From: Cycas panzhihuaensis
Taxonomy: Eukaryota > Cycadophyta
NCBI GenBank assembly: GCA_023213395.1
Contig: CM041465.1
Span: forward strand, 127,355,741 to 127,419,740
DNA: 64,000 nt
Reading direction: 5' to 3'
Shown here: positions 55,761 through 64,000 of the stretch, piece after piece
Layout of the letters: each line of letters begins with the position of its first letter
Position numbering within the stretch: position 1 is the stretch's first letter
Position numbers and translations under genes: made by a program
Notes under the pieces: model-generated
What the model was told of the DNA's origin: nothing
Seen by the model: only the letters and a program-made list of their open reading frames with translations
Database searches by the model: none

Positions 55761-55996
55761 TGTTAAAATATTAATGTTTTATCCTAAGTTAGGAAACTCT
55801 AGGAAGTCTAAGGGCTAGGTGTCATTGTTCCCTCTTTGTACTTTACCGACACTTGTCACTCATGTTGACACTTTTCATTTGTGTATGTATCAGTTATGTA
55901 AAATTCTTATATATAAGAAAGTACATCTCTCATATCAAATCAATAAAGAATTCAGTTTTCACTCTCTTCAATAGAGTTTAGTCTGCTTTTCCAACA
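55761..55996 (+). repeat. 5' LTR of copia element K (236 bases)
   Basis: TGTTAAAATATTAATG to TTTTCCAACA, with CTTATATATAAG as TATA region and CAATAAAGAATTC as polyadenylation region, directly followed by the primer site. The partner copy is missing. Confidence 0.85.
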
Positions 55997-56693
55997 TGGT
56001 ATCAGAGCAAGTCTGATAAACTGAATCAGGATAGTACATGATCAAGCTGAGGAAGCACAAAAGGTTAACGAAGTCATGTAAAGAAGCAAGAAGCAAAAAT
56101 CTGAAGAAGGAAGAACAGAAATCAAGTACTAGACATGACCATACAACAATATACGAAACCATGTGGATTTGTACAACCATTTTCCAAAATACTCAGATCA
56201 AGATAAAATTTGACCAGCAAGGACATCTCACCGAGTACATTCCATTGTCCCCAAAACACTTTTCCAAATTCAACCTCAATAAGTGGAAAAACAGTGAAAA
56301 ATAACTACATGGGTTTAGTGTTTGCAAAGCATATTTCTTCCAAATATCTCAATCTCAGGCCATGTATGTGGGATCAGAATAATCCTCTACTTGTAAGTTT
56401 TCTGTTGAATGTATAATTTCAAGATTTGGTGCAAAATTTTGTGAGTTATAAGCAAAATCAAGTTTCAAACCCTAGCTTCTCCTCTACCTTTAAAGCATTT
56501 TTTCTGCCTGTCTAGAATTCCGTTTGGAAAATTGACTTAAGATCCAAGTATACAACCTAAAAATCTTTGATCTGGGAGAGTTTTGCTAAAACCCGTACAC
56601 CTGTACTTTTGACCATGCATCTGTATGACTGTACAAACCAAACCTATAATAGCCTTCAAAAAATTCTAGTCACTGCTCCTATTTTCAAAAGTC

Positions 56694-58735
56694 ATGAAAA
56701 TGGCCCCAATCTATTCACTAAGTGAATCAGACAAGCTAACAAGCTTAAACTACATTGCATGGAAAATTAAAATTAAAGGGCTTCTAGTTGCAAAAACTGC
56801 ATGGGAAATAGTCATAGGCAGGGAGGCAAAACCAACCACAGGAGATGCAACAAAGATTAGTTGGGAAGAGAGAGACAGGCAACCCTTAGCCATAATCACT
56901 CTATCCATTGGTGATTCAATTCTGACTTCACATTAGTGAAGCCTCTACTTCTGTTGAAATATAGAATACCTTAGCTCCTATTTTTAGCCAAAAGAATGAA
57001 GCCTGCATTATTTACCTAAGAGAGCAACTTTACCATCTACATTTAAGGGAGGAAGTGCAAGTTACTGATTTCATCACCAAACTAGTAGAAATCAAGGATA
57101 GTCTAACTTCTATCGAAGAGTCCAGTTAGGTACTAAAATTGTTTGTCTAGTACTTAATAAACTGCCGAAATCCTTTGACAACCTGGTGAATACTCTTATT
57201 ATTAGCAGACAAACTCAAAATATGTCTTTCGATACATCGTGTGGTCATTTACTTCAATAGGAACAAAGAACTCGCAAGTATGAAGAGGGAGCAGATGTTG
57301 AAGGAGCCTTTGTCTCGAGGCTTAGAATCAATGAAAGAGGGGGACGAAGTACTAGGGGAAGATCATTCAAAACAAGAAGTAACAAAGGAAGATCCTTCAA
57401 AGGAATAGGAAGAGGTAGATCACCTAATACTCAAGTATGCTATCACTGTGGAAGAATAGGTCACATTGTAGTAGATTGTAGAACAACATAAAGCCAACCA
57501 TGTTACTACTGTGGAAGGTATGGACATCTCTCCAACAACTGTTTCTACAAAAGATTTGACATTTCCAAGGGTAAATGTATTGAAGGCAACTATAGTAGAG
57601 AATAGTCAAAAGATGAAGATGATGAAGAGATTGTTTTCATTGATGCTTTAGCTTCATCCATCCAGCATAGTGAGAATTGGTTTGTTGATTATAGCACATC
57701 AAATTATATGACAGGTAGAAAGGACTAGTTTGAATCCCTGCAACCATACATGACAAACAAGACTGTGGAGTTAGATGATAATCACCTTATGGAAATCAAA
57801 GGCAGAGAAACTATAGCAATCTACATTAAGCATGAAATTTAAAAATTTGGAAATGTATTATTTGTGCCAAGCATGAAGAAGAATCTTCTTTCAATATCAC
57901 AGTCAAGAAAGAAGAAACTTCATGTGATCTTTCATGAAAATGGAAAAATGCTATATCCTTGATATGAAAAGGGTGGTCAAGCCATTACTGAGGGAATAGA
58001 AACCAACGATCTTTATAAGTTGGTTTCTACCCATGCTATCCCATCTAGAAAAGCTCTTGTTGTTCAAAATAATAATAATGAAATCTGGCATTCTCGCTAT
58101 GGGCATATTTCTGATGATAGGTTAAAATAGCTAAAAAATTTTAAAATGGTTGAAGTACTGCCTACTAATCTTACAACAAATGTTTCTGTTTATAAAAATT
58201 GTATGTTAGGAAAACAACATAGAATGCCATTTTAGGAAAGCAATTGGAAAGTAAAAGAAAAACTAGAGTTGATTCACAGTGATATATGTGAACCTATTAC
58301 ACCAAACTCTATAAATGGTGTCAAGTACTTTCTCACTTTTATAGATGATTTTACCAAAAAAACTTGGGTCTACTTTATCTTTAGTAAATTTGAAGCCCTA
58401 GACTACTTTAAAGAGTTCAAGGCTTAAGTAGAACTCGAAAGTGGGCACAAAATAAACATGTTGAGAACAGACAAAGGTGGAGAATATGTCTCAAATGATT
58501 AAGCTTTTGCAAAACTCATGGCATTCATAGGCAAAGCACTACTCCATACACACCACAGCCAAATGGAGTAGATGAAAGATTAAACAGGACTTTAACAAAT
58601 ATGGCTCAATGTATCCTAAAGGAGAAAAATGTATCAAACATATATTGGGTTGAAGCCATTAATATTGTTCTCTATTTAACAAATAGATGTTCTACAAAGG
58701 CACTCGACAAGATCACTCCAGAGGAAGCATGGCAC
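56694..58735 (+). pseudogene. gag and partial pol of copia element K
   Basis: Gag starts MKMAPIYSLSESDKLTSLNY in an 80-codon open frame (56694-56936), then breaks. Two well-kept CCHC knuckles follow (CYHCGRIGHIVVDC and CYYCGRYGHLSNNC, 57437-57545). The protease site is degraded (WFVDYSTSNYMTG, where DSG is DYS). GAG-pre-integrase (EIWHSRYGHISDDRL) and integrase (LIHSDICEPITP, LRTDKGGEYVSND) come next. The second half of the integrase core is frameshifted, with a last open piece at 58601-58786. It ends PEEAWHF near 58735, where M sequence begins. Confidence 0.87.
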
Positions 58736-59508
58736 TTTCAACACCATCGACATATGTCAAAAGAGAATCTAAAATTGAAAGTTTGAGAACAGATATAGCA
58801 TTGTTATTCCTTTCTTCCTAGTTTATCAGGTCTACTATGTCTGTGGGCTCTTTTTCTTCCCCAGTTGTGATATTCCAGGCATGTTTTGCTTTCAAGAGGC
58901 CCTCAATTTTTATTTTCCAGATGCTGAAATTCATTTCAGTGAATTTATCAGCTTCAAGTAGAGCTATAGCTGAAGAATCCATGATTGAATGATAAAGGTA
59001 GAGGAAACTATTGGAGAAACTTAGTTGCAGGGTTGTACGGTTGTACGGTGTACGAAAATGTATGGATCTGAGAACTTTGAATTTTCACGTCCGTACGATG
59101 TCCGTACACTAGTTCTTTCATCAAATTCATCTTCTGTGATGATGTGTACTTCAGATAGACTTGTCTTTAGAAATTTGGTTTTCCAGTCTGACTCTTGTTA
59201 ATTTCTCTCAAAGCCCTAATTGCCTCCTTGTCAAAATTCAGATAAAAAATTGATCCTTGACCAAATGGTCATAACCCACTCTGATACCATGTAATAAAGA
59301 TCTCAAGTTGATTTATTAATAAGGATGAATCCTCCATAAATACACTACAACTTTTATGGGACAAATGGCAACTGATCAATGTGATCTTGCCATTTGTTAT
59401 TCAGAGAGAAAAAGGGGGAATAATACATGACCCTCATAAAGTGTCTTAGATATACTTTACCTTTGCAAAGTATTTAGAAATATCCTAGATAAAACATTAC
59501 TTCTAACA
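58736..59508 (-). mobile_element. Ty1/copia element M, 5' end only
   Basis: 5' LTR 59290-59508 with an adjoining primer site complement ACTCTGATACCA (59278-59289), leader, and the first 80 or so codons of gag (MDSSAIALLEADKFTEMNF from 58981 leftwards, with one stop). At about 58736 it is cut and fused to the integrase of K, which runs in the opposite direction. Related to J, K and L by gag start and LTR size. Confidence 0.82.
59290..59508 (-). repeat. 5' LTR of copia element M (219 bases)
   Basis: Minus-strand TGTTAGAAGTAATGTTTTAT to ATCTTTATTACA. The right flank (TTAGA) begins the hAT remnant region. Confidence 0.82.
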
Positions 59509-59512
59509 TTAG

Positions 59513-59973
59513 AGACATGCAAGCATTGATTGATAGGAACAATATGGATGCCCTCACGTGGTGGACAATTAATTGTGCAGCGGCCAACATGATTCGATCA
59601 CTTGCTATTTATGTTCCTTCACAGGTAGCAAGCTCCTCTTCAGTAGACAGCAATTAGAGCACATTTGGCTCCATTCATTCTGTGAAAAGAAATAAGTTGA
59701 AGTTGCATAAGATTAAGGACTTGTTGTTTATACACTCCAACTGTCACTCATGGGAAGCAGGGGTACAGAAAGGATGGCCCTTTACAGTTTTGGGATTTTG
59801 ATCTTAAAAGCACAAACTTGGAATCCAATCAATTTTGCATCTTTGACACTTCATACTTCCCACCTTCCATGCAAGCTCCTATATTACATTCTTCGAGAGA
59901 AGCATCATCTTTAGAAATTGGTTCAACAACCTTTCAAGATCGTTCTCATAATGATCTTAATGATTTTTTCTGA
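59513..59973 (+). pseudogene. hAT-superfamily transposase C-terminal fragment
   Basis: Reads WWTINCAANMIRSLAIYVPS, then QVASSSSVDSN-STFGSIHS, KRNKLKLHKIKDLLFIHSN, and after a frameshift WDFDLKSTNLES and HNDLNDFF. This order, with the 'SSSS...N-STF..IHS.KRNKL' block and a following 'DL..+H.N', matches the dimerisation (hATC/DUF659-associated) end of plant hAT transposases. One TAG stop replaces the Trp of the 'NWSTF' type motif. The catalytic part is absent, probably lost with the K/M rearrangement to the left. This is the only DNA-transposon trace recognised here. Confidence 0.75.
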
Positions 59974-60320
59974 TATGTGATGATATATTTAATGTACATT
60001 GTAAAAACTAAATTTGTAATTGATTCTTCATATCATTTTGACATTTTATGAGTCAAATTCTCCTTCAATTATGTATTTTTTATTTTAACGTGCATAGACG
60101 AATTATGTATTTTCAATTTTAAAATGTAAATACCCATTTTAGTTACGTATTTTCAATTTACATATATAAACAATTGTTTCAATTTTCTATTTTCTATTTA
60201 AAATTTATGTTCATATGTGTGTCTGTGTGTGCGTGATTGGAAAGTGCATAGAAAACATACAAATGCTTCTACAATTTTGGGAATTTTTTGAAACTAGCAT
60301 TTCCACGTTTCAGGTTACTT
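59974..60320. other. AT-rich spacer, nothing recognised
   Basis: Direct repeats of ATTTTCAATTTT/ACGTATTTTCAATTT type occur at 60090-60190, then GTGTGTCTGTGTGTGCGTG near 60218. No gene is seen. Confidence 0.6.
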
Positions 60321-60910
60321 AGCCCATGAGCTAATAACCAAGCCAAGAGTGCTAACAAAACAATTGAAAATTATTTACGAAGAATTTAAGACATCAACCA
60401 AGCAAACTGAGCAGACAAACTTCCATCAATACTATGGCCATTTTGCACAACTTACAAAATAACCATAGGCCAAACGTCTTTTTATTTGGTCTACAAAATT
60501 GAAGCTATTATCCCTTATGAGTTTGAAATCCCCCCTAGAATTGTACTAGCATGCTACCTTGATGATAAAGAATCCTTGTAAGAACGTCTCCTCTAAGTGG
60601 TGTAGTTTGAAAAAACAAAAAATATTGTAGTTTGGACATAAAATATTGAAAAAAAAAATCACCAAATGCATTTCATGATCGCCGCATAAAGGTACCCCAA
60701 TTCCATAAGGGCAATCAAGTGTTGCTATATGATAGTAGGTTTAAGATACACCCCAACAAACTAAGGATGCAATGGATAGCACCATACATAATAGAAGAGA
60801 TATACAAGAATGGCTTTGTCTAGTTGAGAGAGCTAGCAAGCCAACTATAGGGGGAACTTCTCAACACCAACACTAAGTGCATTATAATGAGTTGCAAAGG
60901 TACCTGTCGA
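60321..60910 (+). pseudogene. Ty3/gypsy integrase C-terminal fragment X
   Basis: In shifting frames it reads NKTIENYLRRI, EAIIPYEFEIPPRIVLACYL, then HDRRIKVPQFHKGNQVLLYD, SRFKIHPNKLRMQWIAPYII and NGFV-LRELAS. These are the end of the integrase core and the C-terminal 'GPY' region of Ty3/gypsy pol on the plus strand. No LTR or other domain of the same element is nearby. Confidence 0.82.
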
Positions 60911-61077
60911 TCCTAGAATACGTCTAGGACAATAAAGCTTGTCCTAATATCAAGTCATCTCAATACATTAATAGAATTTGTTTTTTAAAATTAAAAACAT
61001 AAAAAAACAACCATAACTCGATTTCACAAATAAATGATATACTCAGTAATGAAGACTCTGGTGGTAATGACCTAGCT
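60911..61077. other. Short spacer, nothing recognised
   Basis: Follows the gypsy fragment; could hold the 3' end of its pol and leader to a lost LTR. Confidence 0.4.
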
Positions 61078-61314
61078 TGACATATGCACAATGGAAGGAA
61101 AAGAAAACAAACTCAAATGAGAGCTGGTGTTGATGAACACAAGGATTGTCAACCGCATTTGATAAATAATAGGACGATGGGATGCAATGGTAGACACCTC
61201 AAAGTAAACCACCAACATGACATGTGAGCAGAGCATGTGGACAACATGCATGGAGCAAGATATGCCATAGCATCAACATTGGATACTAGCCTAGGAATGG
61301 ACATTATCCCAACA
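61078..61314 (-). repeat. 3' LTR of copia element H
   Basis: Minus-strand TGTTGGGATAATGTCC to ATGTCA. The start resembles the LTR at 41264-41539. The outer end is approximate. Confidence 0.55.
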
Positions 61315-61560
61315 TTTCTCCCCATAATGGCCATTTAGGAAGACTCCAAGTTTGTTTCTAAACTTGTCGAACTTGGCTTTACTCAATGCCTTGGTGAATA
61401 TGTCTGCAAATTGATCATCCATTTTGCAAGATATCAACTCAAGTTCGCCTTGTTGCACTAATTCTTTAATAAAGTGATGCGCTTTTGTGTACTTAGTCCT
61501 ACCATGAAACACTAGATTCCTAGTCATTTGTATGGTACTTTGGTTGTCACGTAGTAGCAT
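61291..61560 (-). pseudogene. RNase H C-terminus of copia element H
   Basis: Open 89-codon frame: LLRDNQSTIQMTRN, then GRTKYTKAHHFIKELVQQ, CKMDDQFADIFTKALSKAKF. This is the last third of copia RNase H, ending at the polypurine tract. Confidence 0.88.
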
Positions 61561-61576
61561 GTTGAGGTTTGGTTGT

Positions 61577-61935
61577 CACATAGTAACAGGTTCAGGTGAG
61601 GTCTCAACAGGTATCTTAGTGGTATAGTTGGGTATGGATTACACTACAAGTCATCAGATTCTTATAAATTAGTTGGAGTTATAGTCTCAAACTAGGCAAG
61701 CTATAGAGATGACAAAAAATCTATTTCAAGGCATGCTTTTAATTTGAGTTTAGCAATCATTGCCTAGTGTACAAAGAAGCAATCTACAATATCACTCTCC
61801 ACTACAAATGCAAAGTATAAGTCAACTATTGTAGGAGCATGTAAAACAATTTGTTTGTCTTAGGAGAGTTTTATAGGACTTACAATTGTTGCTTCATGAT
61901 AAAGAAAGTACAAGAAGAGCAAAGTATTGTGTTTT
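61577..61935 (+). pseudogene. Inverted RNase H middle segment of element H
   Basis: Plus-strand reading LVGVIVSN-ASYRDDKKSIS, then CTKKQSTISLSTTNAKYKS and VGACKTICL is the central part of copia RNase H, which belongs just upstream of the minus-strand part at 61560. At the left junction there is a short near-duplicate: TTTGGTTGTCACGTAGTAGC at 61540 and TTTGGTTGTCACATAGTAAC at 61570. Confidence 0.8.
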
Positions 61936-61939
61936 ATGA

Positions 61940-62411
61940 TAGGCTTGAGTCCTAACCAAGCCTCTTCAAGTGTCACCCATCTGGCTACTTTAGTTGTGCA
62001 TTTGTCAACAAGTAAACAACAGTGTGAACTGCATCAACCCAATCTTCATTACCAAGTTGCTTATCCTTAAGTACACTTCTAGTCGTTTTGACTACAATCC
62101 TGTTCTTTCTCTCAGCAACCTCATTTTGTTGAAGAGTGTAAGAATCTATTAATTGTTTCATGATCCCACAGTACCCACAATAGCCTTTGAATTCATTGGA
62201 GATAAATTCTCCCCCATTATCACGTCTAAGGGTCATTATCCTATGAGTATTTTGTCTTTACATTGTGATGTTGAAGTCTACCAAACATTGAAAAGCTTCT
62301 GATTTGTTCCTTAGAAAATATACACAGGTCATCTTTGATTAGTCATCAATCAACGTCATGAAATATCTTGCCCTTCCAAGTGACAAGGTGTCAATTGGTC
62401 CAGATAGATCT
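61940..62411 (-). pseudogene. Integrase fragment of copia element H
   Basis: Frame 61985-62236 reads LRRDNGGEFISNEFKGYCGY, then NEVAERKNRIVVKTTRSVLK and DWVDAVHTVVYLL. Upstream to 62411: GRARYFMTLIDD and SEAFQCLVDF. A stop follows the core. It joins the inverted segment at about 61935. Confidence 0.87.
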
Positions 62412-62610
62412 TGAAAGAATCAAAATATGGAAGAAAGAAGAAAATGATCTTTGTTGCTTAATAATACAAGAGAAAATGGTACAAGTATTTAAAGAGAATA
62501 CATGAAATGCATGAGTCACAAGTGTCAAACATGCTAGATAGGTCTAACAACTTTCTAAATAGAAACATACTAAGTTCCCACTATTACAAGGAGTAAACAT
62601 TATTTCTAAT
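62412..62610 (-). repeat. 3' LTR of copia element S (about 199 bases)
   Basis: Minus strand TTAGAAATAATGTTTACTCC (first TG eroded) to GATTCTTTCA, with TATTTAAAGAG-like TATA region (plus 62489-62500). Its first bases form a perfect 14-base inverted repeat with pol sequence across the polypurine tract (62591-62604 and 62627-62640). Confidence 0.75.
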
Positions 62611-62625
62611 CCCCCCCCCCACCCA

Positions 62626-64000
62626 AAAATAATGTTTACTCTTTATCCCTTAACCTAATTTTCTTCCTAAAGTACAAGAACTTATCCTTCCCTAGTGGTT
62701 TGGTGAAGATGTATGTTGATTCCTCCTCACTAGGATAGTAGATGAACTTTATCTCCTTGTTTCGTACCTTTTACCAAATGTAGTGGTAAACTTCTATATG
62801 TTTGGTTTCAGAATAAAAGATTAGATTCTTACTAAGCTTGATGGCACTCTGATTGTCATAGAAAACTGTTGTGGGCTATTGTTGAGTTTGTCTAAGTTTC
62901 TCTAGAAGTTTTCGGAGCCACATGGCTTCATGGGTGGTCTTGATCGTTGCTTTATATTTCGCTTTCGTAGATGATAGGGCTATTGTCTATTGTTTCTTGC
63001 TACTCCAGGTAATTCCTGAACCAAGACTAAAACAATATCCAGAAGTGGATTTTCTATCATTAGCTTCTCCTACCCAGTCTGAGTAAGTGTAGCCTACTAG
63101 TTCAAGATTATGATTTTTTGGGTATTCTATATCAAGATTGATTGTCCCTTTAACACATCTCAAAAAGTTTTTTGCAACCTACCAATGGGATTCCTTCTAT
63201 GATGCCATAAATTTGTAGATCATGCCTATTAAAAAGGCAAGATATGGTCATTTGGTAGTCAAGTATATCAGACTACCAATTGACTTCTTGTACAAAGGTT
63301 ACATCCACTTGCTTCCCTCCTTCATCAACAATAATTTTGTTTCTAGCTTCCATTAGAGTAGCTATCGATTTGCACCCTAACACGTTGAATTCCTATAAAA
63401 TTTTCTTTGCATATTTTAATTAGGACAAGAATATGCTTGTTACCTTTTGATCAACTTCCATCGCCAAATAATAATGTAGAAGACCCATATCTACTGCCTC
63501 AAATAATCACTCAACATCTTTTTGGTGCATTGAATGTTTTATTCATCACTTCCTATGGGAATGAGATCATCCACGTATTAAACAAGTATGGTGATTAGGT
63601 TCCCCTTACCTAGTTTGATGTATAGGCAAGGGTTTGAGCTACTCCTAACAAATCCTTCTTGTCTAAGATGAGCATCAATTTTTGCATTCCATGATTGTGG
63701 AGTTTGTTTTAGCCCATACAGGGATTTCTTGAGTCTACAGACTAGGTGCTCCTATGCCTTTTTGGCATATCCTAAAGGTTGTTCCATGTATACCTCTTCC
63801 TCAAACTCTGTATTTAGAAATGCACGTTTTACATCCATCTGATGTACTTTCCATCCTTCTTGTGCTACAAGCACAAAAACTGTCCTAATGGTGATCATTT
63901 TGGCTACTGGGCAAAGGTTTCTTCATAATATGTCCCTTTAGCTTGAGTGAAGCCCTTAGCCATCAATCAAGCTTTACACCTCTTAATGGATCCATTTAAT
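62626..64000 (-). pseudogene. RT and RNase H of copia element S
   Basis: RNase H is well kept: GYTYSDWVGEANDRKSTSGY, SKKQ-TIALSSTKAKYKATI, FYDNQSAIKLSKNL and YIFTKPLGKDKF (62640-63170). RT: YVDD intact at 63566-63577 but preceded directly by a stop, with KSIGSLIYLTTK at about 63270. The start of RT near 63900-64000 reads in the usual copia order. About a dozen stops or frameshifts in 1.3 kb. Confidence 0.87.

Larger units (their letters stand above)
55761..58735 (+). mobile_element. Ty1/copia element K, 3'-truncated
   Basis: 5' LTR 55761-55996, a perfect primer site TGGTATCAGAGC at 55997-56008, a leader of 0.7 kb, gag from 56694, and pol up to the end of the integrase core. At about 58735 it fuses head to head with minus-strand gag of element M. 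RT, RNase H and 3' LTR are missing. Same lineage as J. Confidence 0.87.
61078..62411 (-). mobile_element. Ty1/copia element H, 3' part with an internal inversion
   Basis: 3' LTR 61078-61314, polypurine complement TTTCTCCCCATAAT (61315-61328), RNase H C-terminus on minus (61329-61560), RNase H middle on plus (61577-61935), and integrase on minus (61940-62411). In a normal copia all three would be on the same strand with RT between. So the RNase H middle has been flipped in place and RT lost. Element S is inserted at 62412. Confidence 0.75.
62412..64000 (-). mobile_element. Ty1/copia element S, 3' part (runs off the right edge)
   Basis: 3' LTR 62412-62610, G-rich polypurine tract 62611-62625 (minus GGGTGGGGGGGGGGA type), RNase H, and reverse transcriptase continuing past 64000. 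It lies in the integrase of element H. Confidence 0.85.

Overview
This is a retrotransposon-dense stretch of a seed-plant nuclear genome. It shows many layers of nested, decayed Ty1/copia and Ty3/gypsy LTR elements, the methionine-initiator-tRNA type primer site (TGGTATCAGAGC) typical of plant elements, a plant-type O-fucosyltransferase gene tail with spliced exons, and an old hAT transposase remnant. The amount of old, unremoved nesting would suit a large genome such as a gymnosperm, but that is inference. There are no prokaryotic features, and I saw no rRNA or tRNA gene.

Layout. 1-5.3 kb: a minus-strand element with a clear LTR, abutting a plus-strand copia relic. 5.5-8.2 kb: a complete non-autonomous LTR element (family A, copy A1). 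8.2-9.0 kb: the LTR end of another element. 9.06-37.96 kb is one nested complex. A second family A copy (A2) was split by copia element B (9.69-35.42 kb). B was itself split by copia element D (9.98-17.31 kb, target duplication AATAT), chimeric copia element E (21.99-30.70 kb, target duplication CTCAA) and a gypsy-type non-autonomous element R (30.85-34.60 kb). Small TRIM-type and other LTR pieces lie inside E.

38.0-40.7 kb is the only host gene found: the last two exons (minus strand) of a plant O-fucosyltransferase-like gene, with a near-perfect 195 bp tandem duplication in the upstream intron. 40.7-44.7 kb: a third family A LTR, another LTR, a promoter-like unique segment, and a gypsy gag-like region cut by a GC-rich solo-LTR-like insert.

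44.67-50.98 kb: copia J (best preserved coding, target duplication ATTGC) inside copia L, which lies inside integrase fragment N. 50.99-55.46 kb: gypsy element P, carrying a solo LTR (Q) and a complete 323 bp TRIM element (target duplication ATGTG). 55.76-59.51 kb: copia K and copia M of the same lineage, truncated and joined head to head. Then follow a hAT transposase C-terminal remnant, a gypsy integrase tail, copia H with an internally inverted RNase H segment, and copia S, which runs off the window end.

Pol genes are mostly on the minus strand and all are broken by stops or frameshifts, so the window holds no autonomous element that looks active. The most interesting content is (1) a host-gene-like fragment captured antisense in the leader of element D, directly next to its primer site, (2) a gag/pol-less LTR family with at least three copies and a conserved internal block, (3) a very small, complete TRIM element with relatives at chimeric junctions, and (4) an element (E) with intact ends whose inside is a fusion of two copia relics lacking reverse transcriptase. 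Coordinates of LTR ends given to the base were read by eye from paired copies; domain limits in decayed genes are approximate.
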